64,000 bases of DNA from Acidobacteriota bacterium (GCA_947465645.1 CANIBQ010000005.1:55680-119679), one strand, 5' to 3'; positions 33,964 through 43,436 are shown, counted from the stretch's first letter. Numbers and translations are program-made. Notes: generated by a model from the letters alone, not told the origin.

Positions 33964-35615
33964 CAACAAGGACTCTCGGGCGAGGCGCGCTGCTTCTGCT
34001 GCTGCTCGTGTCGGTGGCATCGTCATCGCCGCGCGCGCAGGTGTCGGCGGATCGCCTGCTTCGCGCGTCCGACGAACCGCACAACTGGCTCACCTACTCG
34101 GGCGGCTACTCGAGCCATCGCCACAGCCTGCTCCGTCAGATCGATCCCGCAAACGTCAAGAACATCGAATTGAAATGGGTGTTCCAGGCGCAGTCGTTCC
34201 AGAAATTCGAAGCGACGCCGCTGGTCGTCAACGGGATTATGTACCTCACGCAGGCGCCCAACGACGTCGTGGCGCTCGATGCGAAGACCGGCAGGGTGTT
34301 CTGGATCTACAACCACCCGGTTTCTCCCGCGGCCCGTCCGTGCTGCGGGTCGGTGAATCGCGGTGTCGCCATCCTGGATGACACCCTGTTCATGGCGACC
34401 CTTGATGCACACCTGATCGCGGTCGACGCCCGAAGCGGCGGACGTGTGTGGAATACGACGGTTGCGGATGCGAATCTGGGCTACGCCATGACCATGGCGC
34501 CGCTGGTGGTCAAGGACAAGGTCTTGGTCGGCGTCGCGGGCGGCGAGTTCGGCATTCGGGGATTCGTCGCGGCCTACGACGCGAAGACGGGGAAGGAGCT
34601 GTGGCGCACCTATACCATCCCCGGACCGGGAGAGCCCGGCCACGACACGTGGCAGGGCGACGACTGGAAGACCGGCGGCGCCCCCGTCTGGCTGACCGGT
34701 TCGTACGATCCCGATCTCAACCTGGCGTACTTCGGCACCGGCAATCCTGGTCCCGACTTCAACGCGGCTCAGCGGCCCGGCGACAATCTCTACTCGGATT
34801 CCGCGATCGCGCTCGATGCCGATACCGGAAAGCTCACATGGCATTTCCAGTTCACGCCGGGCGATCCCTACGACTACGACGCGGTGCAGATCCCCGTGCT
34901 GGTCGACACCACCTGGAACGGACGTCCACGCAAGCTGATGATGTGGGCCAACCGTAACGGCTTCTTCTACGTCCTGGACCGCACCAACGGCGAGTTTCTC
35001 CTGGGGCGTCCTTACGTCAAGGTGAATTGGGCGAGCGGCCTCGACGCGAAAGGCCGGCCGATCCAGACACCGCAGCCCCCCGGCTCGGCCACCTACCCCG
35101 GCGTGACCGGTGGAACCAACTGGTACTCGCCATCCTACAGTCCGCGCACCGGCCTCTTCTATGTGGCCGCGTGGGAAGAGTTCGGTGCCATCTTCATACC
35201 GGAGCACTCGGAGTACAAGGAGGGGCAGCGCTTCGGCGGTGGGGTGTCAGTCAGCATCGTTGAAGGTGGCGAGCAGCCAGGACTTTTTCGTCGCAGTCCC
35301 GTCAATAACTACACCGACAAGACCGCTCACGGCGCCATCGTCGCCATCGATCCGATGACCGGCTCCCGGAAGTGGACGTTCGGCATGTACGACGTCACGA
35401 TGAGCGGCGTGCTCAGCACCGCCTCCGACCTGGTGTTTGCCGGGGGACGCGAGGGGTATTTCCACGCCCTGGACGCGCGGACGGGGGCACCCCTCTGGAA
35501 GGTCCAGCTCGGAGGCGAGGTCGCCTCCGGACCGATGTCATACCAGGTTGATGGCAAGCAGTACGTCGCGGTTGCCGGCGGCAACGGCATGTTCGTATTT
35601 GCGCTGCGCGACTGA
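33960..35615 (+). CDS. PQQ-dependent alcohol dehydrogenase, lanthanide-type active site
   Basis: Periplasmic quinoprotein of 551 residues with an eight-bladed propeller. The vicinal cysteines are at 128-129 (RPCCGSVNRG). Metal-site residues by alignment of motifs: Glu196 in AGGEFGIRG, Asn262 in FGTGNPGP and catalytic Asp305 in DPYDYDAV. Asp307, two residues after the catalytic Asp, is the extra carboxylate that marks lanthanide-dependent enzymes such as XoxF and PedH. It lacks a fused haem domain and uses the coupled dihaem cytochrome. The likely reaction is oxidation of an alcohol to an aldehyde; the substrate is unknown. Confidence 0.9.
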   Translation: MTTRTLGRGALLLLLLVSVASSSPRAQVSADRLLRASDEPHNWLTYSGGYSSHRHSLLRQIDPANVKNIELKWVFQAQSFQKFEATPLVVNGIMYLTQAPNDVVALDAKTGRVFWIYNHPVSPAARPCCGSVNRGVAILDDTLFMATLDAHLIAVDARSGGRVWNTTVADANLGYAMTMAPLVVKDKVLVGVAGGEFGIRGFVAAYDAKTGKELWRTYTIPGPGEPGHDTWQGDDWKTGGAPVWLTGSYDPDLNLAYFGTGNPGPDFNAAQRPGDNLYSDSAIALDADTGKLTWHFQFTPGDPYDYDAVQIPVLVDTTWNGRPRKLMMWANRNGFFYVLDRTNGEFLLGRPYVKVNWASGLDAKGRPIQTPQPPGSATYPGVTGGTNWYSPSYSPRTGLFYVAAWEEFGAIFIPEHSEYKEGQRFGGGVSVSIVEGGEQPGLFRRSPVNNYTDKTAHGAIVAIDPMTGSRKWTFGMYDVTMSGVLSTASDLVFAGGREGYFHALDARTGAPLWKVQLGGEVASGPMSYQVDGKQYVAVAGGNGMFVFALRD

Positions 35616-35654
35616 GTGACACGTCGAATCATGTCGAGCCGCGCCGCAGAAATG

Positions 35655-35671
35655 AAGGCCGAACCGGCCTT
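35655..35671 (+). terminator. Hairpin terminator after the PQQ dehydrogenase operon
   Basis: A 7-bp stem, AAGGCCG with CGGCCTT, around a 3-nt loop followed by TTG, 40 nt after the dehydrogenase stop. A short but plausible intrinsic terminator. Confidence 0.55.
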
Positions 35672-35725
35672 TGTGCGGTATCCTGCTTGAGACCACCTCT
35701 ATTCCGGCGACTGGGAGGAAGCGCA

Positions 35726-35923
35726 ATGAGAAAGAACCTCACGGTGTTCGTAGCCGCGCTTGGCCTCGTCTGGATTGAAGGCACCCGACACGACGAACGG
35801 GAAATAAGGCGCGTTGAAATAGGGGGGGATCCTGAACGACAATATTGCCCCCAAGATGTTGCCTCGGTGGACGTGTGCGACGTCGGTGCGCCAGGCCACA
35901 CAAGTCGGAGGTTAGTGCAATGA
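35726..35923 (+). pseudogene. DUF6152 signal-peptide remnant
   Basis: The ATG at 35726, after GGAGGAAGCGCA, starts MRKNLTVFVAALGLVW, the signal peptide of a DUF6152-like protein, but the HHSF start of the mature protein never appears and the rest (EGTRHDEREIRR...) is not protein-like. The upstream region also resembles that of the intact gene at 35920, pointing to a decayed duplicate. Its frame closes on the ATGA of that gene, which may be coincidence. Confidence 0.55.
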
Positions 35924-36327
35924 GAACGAAATTCGGGATCCTCGCGGCTCTGTTCAGCCTGATCGGCTCGGGGGCCGGCCTGCTTGCCCATCACTCGTTC
36001 TCGACGGAGTACGACGGGAGCAAGACGTTCACGTTCAAGGGCACCGTCTCGAAGGTCGAATGGACCAACCCTCACGTGCGCTTCTATCTCGACGTCGTCG
36101 AGGGCGGCAAGACCAACACGTGGAACATGGAGCTCGCGAGCCCGAGCGCGCTGGCGCGCAACGGCTGGACGAGCCGCACCCTCAAGGTGGGCGACACGTT
36201 GACCGTCCAGGGATACGCGGCGAAGGTCGCGCCGAACCGTGGCAACGCGCGCTCGGTCATCACGGCTGACGGCCGCGCGCTCTTCGGCGGCGCTGCCGAC
36301 GACAATGGGCCGGCCGGCAATCAATAA
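35920..36327 (+). CDS. Exported DUF6152 protein
   Basis: A 135-residue exported protein, start ATG at 35920 with GGAGG upstream. Mature start AHHSFSTEYD, then TFKGTVSKVEWTNPHVRFYL, MELASPSALARNGW and KVGDTLTVQGYAAK. It is followed after 16 nt by a WEGDT-family gene, repeating the 22453/22872 gene pair. Confidence 0.86.
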   Translation: MRTKFGILAALFSLIGSGAGLLAHHSFSTEYDGSKTFTFKGTVSKVEWTNPHVRFYLDVVEGGKTNTWNMELASPSALARNGWTSRTLKVGDTLTVQGYAAKVAPNRGNARSVITADGRALFGGAADDNGPAGNQ

Positions 36328-36343
36328 GCTCGGAGGATCGCTG

Positions 36344-37180
36344 GTGCGAAAGCTGTTCGTTGTTGTCGGGATCATCGGGATCGCCGTCCCGCTTCTTGCG
36401 CAGGCCCCCGCCGGCGACCAGGGCAGCGGTGGACGCGGTGGCGCCCAGCCGCCCCTCGGCCCCGTCGGTGGCCTCGGCCAGATGGTCAAGCGTCCGCCGG
36501 TGGACACGAGGCCCACGCCCCAGCTTCCAGACGGCACCGTCGATTTGAATGGTCTCTGGACCGGCGGCGGCCCAACCGACGACATCAAGGTGGGGCTGCC
36601 GAAGGGTGAAACGCTGCCGCTGCTGCCCTCGGCAATCAAGGTGATGGAGGAGAGGGCGACGCGCCTCACCGACGATCCGCACCTGTGGTGCATGCCGATG
36701 GGCGTGCCGCGATCCGTCCCCTATCCGTTCCGGTTCGTGCAGAACTACACCGACCGGAAGCCGACGCATATGTTCATCCTTCACGAGGGGAACATCCACA
36801 GCTACCGGCAGATTTTCATGGATGGCCGGAAGCACCCCGCCGAGCTCGACCCCACCTGGTTCGGCCACTCGATCGGCTGGTTCGAGGGCAACGACACGCT
36901 GGTGATCGACACGGTCGGATATAACGACAAGTTCTGGTTCGACCGGCTGGGCACGCCGCACACCGAGCAACTGCACACCATCGAGCGGTGGAGGCGGACG
37001 AACATGGGCACGCTCGTCAACACCGTCACCATCGACGACCCCGGCGCGTACTCCAGGCCGTTTACGCTCACGTTCACGGCACTGCTCAACGCCCCGGGCG
37101 ACGATCTGATGGAGAACATCTGCCAGGAGAACAACCAGTACGGGGTTGCTGGCGGCCACCAGAATCCGTTCAACAAGTAA
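36344..37180 (+). CDS. Secreted WEGDT-family protein
   Basis: A 278-residue exported paralogue, GTG start at 36344 behind GGAGG. It carries VDLNGLWTGGGPTDD, CMPMGVPRSVPYPF, IFMDGRKHPAELDPTWFGHS, GTPHTEQLHTIERW, TIDDPGAYSRPF and ICQENNQYG; the core motif is altered to GWFEGNDTLVIDT by a one-residue insertion. Its order relative to DUF6152 (upstream) and the reaction-centre-type cytochrome (downstream) repeats the module at 22453-26205. Confidence 0.75.
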   Translation: MRKLFVVVGIIGIAVPLLAQAPAGDQGSGGRGGAQPPLGPVGGLGQMVKRPPVDTRPTPQLPDGTVDLNGLWTGGGPTDDIKVGLPKGETLPLLPSAIKVMEERATRLTDDPHLWCMPMGVPRSVPYPFRFVQNYTDRKPTHMFILHEGNIHSYRQIFMDGRKHPAELDPTWFGHSIGWFEGNDTLVIDTVGYNDKFWFDRLGTPHTEQLHTIERWRRTNMGTLVNTVTIDDPGAYSRPFTLTFTALLNAPGDDLMENICQENNQYGVAGGHQNPFNK

Positions 37181-37186
37181 ACCTGG

Positions 37187-37293
37187 TTGTCAGTTGTCAG
37201 TTGTCAGTTGTCAGTTGTCAGTTGTCGGAAGGCAACAAGCTAGACTGCGGCGTTCCGACCACTGACCACCGACAACTGACAACTGACAACTGA
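37187..37293. repeat. TTGTCAG heptamer array with inverted partner
   Basis: Five exact TTGTCAG heptamers plus a variant sixth (37187-37228) face inverted copies CTGACAA (37270-37293) across about 41 nt, so the gap between two co-directional genes can fold into a long hairpin. The same heptamer lies at 53238-53307, also inside an operon. Confidence 0.92.
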
Positions 37294-37299
37294 GACACC

Positions 37300-38439
37300 A
37301 TGAAGCTTCGATCGAGGCGAACATTTGCCGGTGCCACGATGGTGGCCGTCGCGTGCCTGCTGGGTGCCGCGCGGATGGCCGCCCAGGCCGCCCCCGCTCG
37401 GGCCGACGCGCCCATGATGAGTGAGCAGGCGTTCAAGAACATCCAGACGCTCAAGGGCATCCCGGTTGACACGTTCCTCGACGCGATGGGCATGTTCGCC
37501 AACGCGATGGGCAACGACTGCACCTACTGTCACGCGCCGGAGTCTTCGCTCGACCGCGCGGGCTTTGCCGTGCAGACGGCGCGGATGACCCGCGCGCGGC
37601 AGATGATCGCGATGATGAACGCGATCAACAAGAACTTCTTCAAGGGCGAGCCGCGCGTCACCTGCTTCACGTGCCACGGCGGCAACCAGAGCCCACGCAG
37701 CGATCCGAATCTCGCGCTGCAGTACGCGACGCCCGTGGAAGACCCCAACGTCAGGGACTTCCCGACCGATCCCAAGCTCGTCGCCAGGGACATTCTCGAC
37801 AAATACATCGTGGCGGTCGGCGGCGCCGATCGCATCGCGCGGCTCACGAGCTACACGGGCAAGGGCACCTACGAAGGGTTCGACACGATGAAGAAGGTGC
37901 CCGTGGACGTCTACGCGAAGGCGCCCAACCAGTACACGACGGTCGTGCACATGGACGAGGGCAACAGCGTGCGCACGTTCGACGGCCGCAGCGGCTGGAT
38001 CGCGGGGCCCGACTCGGCCGTACCGCGGGTGACGCTGACCTCGGGCAACCTCGACCGAGCGCGCCTCGAGGCGCTCGTCGCGTTCCCGACCAGTCTTCCG
38101 CAGGCATACGCCAGCTGGCGCGTGGGACGCGCGGTACTCAACGACGAGGAAAATTTCGTCCTGCAGGCGAGCGAAGGCGGCCAGCCGGTGGTGAACCTGT
38201 ACTTCGCGCCTTCCGGGCTGCTCGTCCGGCTCGTGCGCTGGACCCCGACTCCGGTTGGCATGGTGCCGACGCAGATTGACTACTCGGACTTCCGCGACGT
38301 GGCGGGCGTCAAGATCCCGTTCCACCGCCGGGTCAGCCAGACGTACATGCGGATGGACGTGGAGCTGAGCGACATTCAGCCGAACGTGGCGATCAACGCG
38401 TCACTCTTCGCCATGCCGGCCCCCGGCCCGCCCAAGTAG
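37300..38439 (+). CDS. Dihaem reaction-centre-type cytochrome c with LolA-like C-terminal domain
   Basis: A 379-residue exported paralogue of the 25012 product. Haem motifs CTYCH at 74-78 and CFTCH at 122-126 lie in a reaction-centre cytochrome-type domain (SEQAFKNIQTLKGIPVD near the mature N-terminus). The C-terminal half (VGGADRIARLTSYTGKGTYEGF, FDGRSGWIAG) matches its paralogue. It follows the WEGDT gene across the heptamer hairpin. Probably a periplasmic electron carrier. Confidence 0.85.
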   Translation: MKLRSRRTFAGATMVAVACLLGAARMAAQAAPARADAPMMSEQAFKNIQTLKGIPVDTFLDAMGMFANAMGNDCTYCHAPESSLDRAGFAVQTARMTRARQMIAMMNAINKNFFKGEPRVTCFTCHGGNQSPRSDPNLALQYATPVEDPNVRDFPTDPKLVARDILDKYIVAVGGADRIARLTSYTGKGTYEGFDTMKKVPVDVYAKAPNQYTTVVHMDEGNSVRTFDGRSGWIAGPDSAVPRVTLTSGNLDRARLEALVAFPTSLPQAYASWRVGRAVLNDEENFVLQASEGGQPVVNLYFAPSGLLVRLVRWTPTPVGMVPTQIDYSDFRDVAGVKIPFHRRVSQTYMRMDVELSDIQPNVAINASLFAMPAPGPPK

Positions 38440-38484
38440 TCCGGGTGCGCCGCGCCGACCGTGGCGTAGTCGGGCAACTGCATT

Positions 38485-38504
38485 CTGGCGTAAAGTATGG
38501 CTGC
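38485..38504 (+). promoter_or_regulatory. Conserved 20-mer upstream of a dihaem cytochrome gene
   Basis: CTGGCGTAAAGTATGGCTGC, one base different from 22405-22424, 53 nt before the start of the next gene. TAAAGT is a candidate -10 element. Confidence 0.45.
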
Positions 38505-38557
38505 CTTGGGGCAGGCTCCCCTGGGAAACACGGTTAATCGAGTTGAGGCACCCGCAC

Positions 38558-39631
38558 ATGCGCACACTTCTGGCTGCCGCTTTCGTGGTTCTCGTTCTCG
38601 TCGCCCAGGGCGGCACCAGCGCCGCTCAGGCCCCCGCCCCAAACCCGAACGCGCCCGACATTGAAAACGGTCGGAAGGTCTATGCCTTTGGCAATACGTC
38701 CTGCTCGAACTGCCACGGCGCCGGGGCGGTGGGAGGGTGGGGTCCCGACCTCGCCGGCAAGGGGATCACGGTCGCGCAGGCGGTGAAGGCGATTCGCAAG
38801 CCGTACTGGAAGATGCCCGCGTTCGTCCCGTCGCAGGTGACGGACAAGGAAATCATCGACATGGTGGCGTACTGGAACAGCCTCCCGGAGACCAAGGAGC
38901 TGGGCAAGTGGCGCTTTGACATGGTGCTGAATGCGCCGAAGGGGCAGGAGCTGGCGGTGAACGTCCTCGGCTGCTCGATGTGTCACGGCCTCACGCTGAC
39001 CACGCCGCGCCACGGCGCCGGCGAGGTTGTCGGTGACTTCGAATGGTTCAAGCACCAGGTCTACAACCATGACGTCGCCATGGCGGAGCAGTGGAAGATG
39101 CTCGACCGCGAGGCCGCGCCGTCCTCGACACCTGGCCCGGGCCGCGTCCGCATGGGCAATTACGATCCGAAGCGCGTCACCGAGGCGATGCTCCGCGACA
39201 TCTACGACTGGATTGCCGACCTGGGCATCCTCGTCCCGATCTCGGCGCGTATCACCGCGGGGCCTGCCGAAGCGGCCGGCACGACCTACACCGTGGACGT
39301 GGCCAACGGCGCCGTGCCGAACAAGGGCCTGACCGCTGAAGGCGTGACCATCTCGGTGGTCGTCCCGCCTGGCCAGAAAGTCGTCTCGGGCGGCGGCACC
39401 GGCTATGCGGGCGTCAAGAAGCAGGGGAACGACGACGTGGCCACGTGGAAGGTCGCCAAGTTCGCGCCGAAGGATCGGCAGAAGTTCACGCTCACGCTCG
39501 CGGGGACCGCGACCGGCAACGCCGTGCCGCATGGGACCGTCGCGTGGGAGAAGCCGGCGGCCAAGTCGGACGCCGACGTCGACTTCGCGCTGCCGCGACC
39601 CGCCGGACGCGGGGCCGGAGCGGGGGACTAG
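38558..39631 (+). CDS. Dihaem cytochrome c with C-terminal beta-domain
   Basis: A 357-residue exported cytochrome. Haem motifs CSNCH at 49-53 and CSMCH at 139-143; the first domain resembles class I cytochromes. The C-terminal 120 residues (ARITAGPAEAAGTTYTVDV..., VVVPPGQKVVSGGGTGY) look like a fibronectin-like or DUF11-like beta domain. The ATG at 38558 is preferred to the TTG at 38543. An intrinsic terminator follows, so this gene closes its transcript. Confidence 0.8.
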   Translation: MRTLLAAAFVVLVLVAQGGTSAAQAPAPNPNAPDIENGRKVYAFGNTSCSNCHGAGAVGGWGPDLAGKGITVAQAVKAIRKPYWKMPAFVPSQVTDKEIIDMVAYWNSLPETKELGKWRFDMVLNAPKGQELAVNVLGCSMCHGLTLTTPRHGAGEVVGDFEWFKHQVYNHDVAMAEQWKMLDREAAPSSTPGPGRVRMGNYDPKRVTEAMLRDIYDWIADLGILVPISARITAGPAEAAGTTYTVDVANGAVPNKGLTAEGVTISVVVPPGQKVVSGGGTGYAGVKKQGNDDVATWKVAKFAPKDRQKFTLTLAGTATGNAVPHGTVAWEKPAAKSDADVDFALPRPAGRGAGAGD

Positions 39632-39671
39632 CCCAGCACGCAGATCACCAGGTCACACACGTCGGCATCCG

Positions 39672-39693
39672 CGGCCGCCCTCACGGGCGGCCG
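39672..39693 (+). terminator. Intrinsic terminator
   Basis: A 9-bp G-C-rich stem, CGGCCGCCC with GGGCGGCCG, around the loop TCAC and followed by TTTCTTC. It lies 40 nt after the dihaem cytochrome and 28 nt before the TonB receptor gene, so it separates two transcripts or attenuates read-through. Confidence 0.8.
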
Positions 39694-39721
39694 TTTCTTC
39701 ATTGCGGAAGAGGTCACGCAC

Positions 39722-42700
39722 ATGACGCGCGTCTCTCGGACCCTGTCGCACGCCTCACTGATCTTTCTCCTCACGAGCGCCGCCACGTTCGCGCAGGGAA
39801 CGGCGGAACTGAACGGCCGCGTCACCGACGAAAGCGGCGCGGTGCTGCCGGGCGTAACCGTAACCGCGGTACAGACGGCCACCGGGCTGACGCGCAGCTC
39901 GGTGACCGACGACACCGGTTCGTATTTCTTCTCCACCCTGCCCACCGGACCGTACCGGCTCGAAGTGGCCCTCCAGGGCTTCAAGACCTACGTGCAGACC
40001 GGCATCGTCCTGCAGGTGGGTGCGACGCCGACGATCAACGCGTCGCTCGCGCTCGGATCGCTCGAGGAGTCGGTGACGGTCGAGGCCGCGGCGCCGATTG
40101 TCGATGTGCGCAGCGCCGGCATCAGCTCGGTGGTCGAGAACGAGCGCATCGTGGAGCTGCCGCTGCAGGGGCGCCAGGTCACCGACCTGCTGGTGCTCGC
40201 GGGCGCGGCGGTCCAGACTGGCGTCCCGGGACGCGGCGTTCCGGGCGGGGTGTTCATTTCGGTGGGCGGCGGGCTGGTCAACGGCGTGGCCTACACGCTT
40301 GACGGCGCCAACCACAACAACATGCAGAGCAACGCGAACCTGCCGCTGCCGTTCCCCGACGCGCTGCAGGAGTTCCGCGTCGGCACCAGCGGCCTATCCG
40401 CCCAGAACGGGATGCACTCGGGGGCAAGCGTCAACGCGGTGACCAAATCGGGCACCAACCGCTTCACCGGCAACGCATTCGAGTTCCTGCGCGACCGCCA
40501 TTTCAACGCGAAGAGCCCCTTTGCCCTGATCGGTCCGGACGGCAAGCGGGTGGACGACGGCCTGCGGCGCAACCAGTTCGGTGGCACACTCGGCGGTCCG
40601 ATCGTCCGCGAAAAGCTGTTCTTCTTCGGCGCCTACCAGGGCACCGCCACGCGCCAGGTGCCGGCGTCGAACATCGCCTTCGTGCCGACGCCCGCGATGC
40701 TGGCGGGTGACTTCACGACGTTTGCATCGCCGGCCTGCCAGGGCGGCCGGCAGGTCAACCTGGGCGCGCCATTCGTGGGAAACCGGGTCGACCCGGCGCG
40801 GTTCAGCCCGGCGGCGGTGAACATCGCCAAGCGGCTGCCGGCGACCAGCAACCCCTGCGGCCAGATCACGTTCGAGCTCCAGAACAGCTCCGACGAACAC
40901 CAGCCGATCGGCAGGCTCGACTACCAGATGACCTCCAACCACTCGATGTTCGGCAGGTATATGGTGAGCCGTAACGTCGCCCCGCCCGGGTACTCCGGGG
41001 GCGATGACAATCTCCTGCAGACGTTCCAGCCGGGAAGCTACAACATGCTCCAGTCCGTGACGGTGGGTGACACCATGGTCTTGAGCACGTCGGTGGTCAA
41101 CTCGATTCGCGGGTCCTACAACTACACCAAGGTGCAGCGCTACCAGACGCCGTTCTTCGGCCCGAAGGATATCGGCTCGAACGTCTACAGCTATCCGCCC
41201 GGAGGGCAGATGGTGCTGAACGTCACCGGCGGGTTCCGAGTCTCACAGGGGACGGCGACGAAGCGGGAAGAAATCAATACGGCTTACGGGGTTGCCGATG
41301 ACATGACGGTGCTGAAAGGCAACCATCAGTTCGGGTTCGGCGGCAACGTGCAGTACTGGGAGGGTGACTACAACTCGTCGTCCCGCACTGGCGGCAACTG
41401 GATCATCGACGGCCGCGCCACTGGTCTGGGGCTCGCGGACTTCATGGTGGGACGCGTCACCAGCCTCGAGCATGGCGGGCCCAACATCCTGAACGTGGAC
41501 AACTGGTACATGGGCCTGTACGCGCAGGACTCCTGGCGCGTGTCGAGCCGAGTGACGATCAACGGGGGGCTGCGCTGGGAGCCGTACTTCGGCCAGAACG
41601 TCCTGAACAACGCGGTGACGATCTTCGTGATGGACAATTTTCTGAAGAACGTCAAGAGCGCGGTGTTCCGCAACGCGCCGGCCGGATTGATCTATCCGGG
41701 GGATCCCGGATTCCCGCGCGGCCAGACCGGGTTGGACGTCCAGTGGTGGAACCTCTCGCCGCGCGCCGGCGTGGCGTGGGACGTCCACGGCGACGGCCGT
41801 CTGGCGGTCCGGTCGTCTTACTCGATGGGGTACGACTTCATGGCGGGTGAGTACCACAACATCAACGCCGGCGCGCCGCCCTTCGGCAACCGTTCGATCA
41901 TCACGGACCCCACGGGGCTGCTCGACGATCCGTATCGACAGGTCGGCGGCGATCCCCATCCAATCGTGACCGGGCCCGACACCAACTACGTGCCGTTTGG
42001 CGCCTTCGGCACGATGGACCCGGGTATCAACTCGCCGCGCTCGCAATCGTGGAATGCGACCGTCGAGCAGCAACTGGGCACCAACTGGGGCGTATCGGTC
42101 AGCTATCTGGGCGGCTACTCCGATCGACTCTGGGCGCAGAGCGCGATGAACCCTGGGGTCTTCATGGGGCTCGGGCCATGCGCGATCAACGGCGTCTCCT
42201 ACACAGTCTGCTCGACCAACGCCAACCTCAATCAGCGGCGGGTGCTGTTTCGGCAGAACCCGCGGGAGGCCGCGTTCATCGGCGCGCTCGATCTGAATTC
42301 GGACGTCGGTTACCAGAAGTATGCCGGCCTCAAGCTCTCGGCCCAGCGACGCGCGGCCAGCGGCGTCAGTGTCAACGGCAATTACACGCTGTCGCGCTGC
42401 ACCGGCACGGCCACCACCAACAGCTTCAACCAGACCAGCACCGGCTACACCGATCCGTCGAATCCGTCGTACGACGAAGGGCCCTGCGACCAGGACCGCA
42501 GGCACCTGGCGACGCTCAGCACCGGCTACGAGACGCCGGAGTTCGGCAACGCGGCGCTGCGCGCGATCGCCTCGCACTGGCGGCTGTCGGGCATTCTCAA
42601 CGCGCGTTCTGGCAGCCGGCTCAACATCATCAGCGGCCTGGACAACGCGTTCACCGGCATCAACGACCAGCGGCCCAACAAGGTCAACGACGACTTGTAC

Positions 42701-43015
42701 GGTGCGAAGACGCTGACCAGCTACTTCAACCGCGCCGCCCTCGCGCAGCCGGCGCCTGGCACCCTTGGCAATCTGACTCGTAACGCCGCGATCGGGCCGG
42801 CGTTCTGGAACATCGACCTCGCGGTGTCCAGGCTCATCCCGATGGGGACGCGGCGGCTGGAGTTCCGCATCGAATCGTTCAACCTGCTGAACCACTTCAA
42901 CTGGGGCGATCCGCAGGCGAACCAGTTGAACTTCAATAACGGGCAGTTCGGTCGTATCACCACGCAGGCCGGCGCGCCTCGCATCATGCAGTTTGGGGTC
43001 AAGTATGACTTCTAG
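39722..43015 (+). CDS. Oar-type TonB-dependent receptor, paralogue
   Basis: A 1097-residue outer-membrane receptor closely related to that at 26237: signal ending ATFAQ, carboxypeptidase-regulatory domain (GRVTDESGAVLPGVTVTAVQ), plug with ENERIVELPLQGRQVTDLLVL, barrel ending QFGVKYDF. Its stop overlaps the start region of a DUF6152 gene, so receptor and DUF6152 protein are co-expressed, unlike the first copy, which is followed by the copper-monooxygenase-like gene. Confidence 0.94.
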   Translation: MTRVSRTLSHASLIFLLTSAATFAQGTAELNGRVTDESGAVLPGVTVTAVQTATGLTRSSVTDDTGSYFFSTLPTGPYRLEVALQGFKTYVQTGIVLQVGATPTINASLALGSLEESVTVEAAAPIVDVRSAGISSVVENERIVELPLQGRQVTDLLVLAGAAVQTGVPGRGVPGGVFISVGGGLVNGVAYTLDGANHNNMQSNANLPLPFPDALQEFRVGTSGLSAQNGMHSGASVNAVTKSGTNRFTGNAFEFLRDRHFNAKSPFALIGPDGKRVDDGLRRNQFGGTLGGPIVREKLFFFGAYQGTATRQVPASNIAFVPTPAMLAGDFTTFASPACQGGRQVNLGAPFVGNRVDPARFSPAAVNIAKRLPATSNPCGQITFELQNSSDEHQPIGRLDYQMTSNHSMFGRYMVSRNVAPPGYSGGDDNLLQTFQPGSYNMLQSVTVGDTMVLSTSVVNSIRGSYNYTKVQRYQTPFFGPKDIGSNVYSYPPGGQMVLNVTGGFRVSQGTATKREEINTAYGVADDMTVLKGNHQFGFGGNVQYWEGDYNSSSRTGGNWIIDGRATGLGLADFMVGRVTSLEHGGPNILNVDNWYMGLYAQDSWRVSSRVTINGGLRWEPYFGQNVLNNAVTIFVMDNFLKNVKSAVFRNAPAGLIYPGDPGFPRGQTGLDVQWWNLSPRAGVAWDVHGDGRLAVRSSYSMGYDFMAGEYHNINAGAPPFGNRSIITDPTGLLDDPYRQVGGDPHPIVTGPDTNYVPFGAFGTMDPGINSPRSQSWNATVEQQLGTNWGVSVSYLGGYSDRLWAQSAMNPGVFMGLGPCAINGVSYTVCSTNANLNQRRVLFRQNPREAAFIGALDLNSDVGYQKYAGLKLSAQRRAASGVSVNGNYTLSRCTGTATTNSFNQTSTGYTDPSNPSYDEGPCDQDRRHLATLSTGYETPEFGNAALRAIASHWRLSGILNARSGSRLNIISGLDNAFTGINDQRPNKVNDDLYGAKTLTSYFNRAALAQPAPGTLGNLTRNAAIGPAFWNIDLAVSRLIPMGTRRLEFRIESFNLLNHFNWGDPQANQLNFNNGQFGRITTQAGAPRIMQFGVKYDF

Positions 43016-43436
43016 GAAAATGTCCGGGATCATCATCGGCGTGGCCGCGCTCGCCTGCGCGGCCACGCGTCCAGTGTCGGCGCATCATTCGTTCAGCGCC
43101 GAATTCGACGAGAACAAGTGCAGCGAGCTGACCGGCAAGCTGGTTGGCGTCGACTGGCAGAACCCGCACCCGTATTTCTTTGTCGAGGGGAAGAACACCA
43201 GGGGCGAAACCGCGAAGATGACGTTTCAGACGTCGTCGATCGCCAACATGACTCGCGGTGGCACGCCACGGGCGTACTTCATGGAGAACATGGGCAAGAC
43301 GGTGATCGTCCGGGCCTGCGCCTCGATCAACGGCACCGACAACCGGTTTGCCGCCTCGTGGGTCAAGCTTCCCGAGGAGAAGGTTCCTCACCGAACCGGC
43401 CAGGACGTCGAAAAAATCTTTGGCTCGAACAATTAG
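43005..43436 (+). CDS. Exported DUF6152 protein
   Basis: A 143-residue exported member of the family, more divergent: mature start AHHSFSAEFD, ELTGKLVGVDWQNPHPYFFV, and a lysine-rich tail. It has cysteines (ENKCSEL, VRACAS) the others lack. The ATG at 43005 overlaps the TonB receptor gene by 11 nt and gives a basic n-region (MTSRK); the ATG at 43020 is an alternative. It is followed after 10 nt by a WEGDT-family gene. Confidence 0.8.
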   Translation: MTSRKMSGIIIGVAALACAATRPVSAHHSFSAEFDENKCSELTGKLVGVDWQNPHPYFFVEGKNTRGETAKMTFQTSSIANMTRGGTPRAYFMENMGKTVIVRACASINGTDNRFAASWVKLPEEKVPHRTGQDVEKIFGSNN

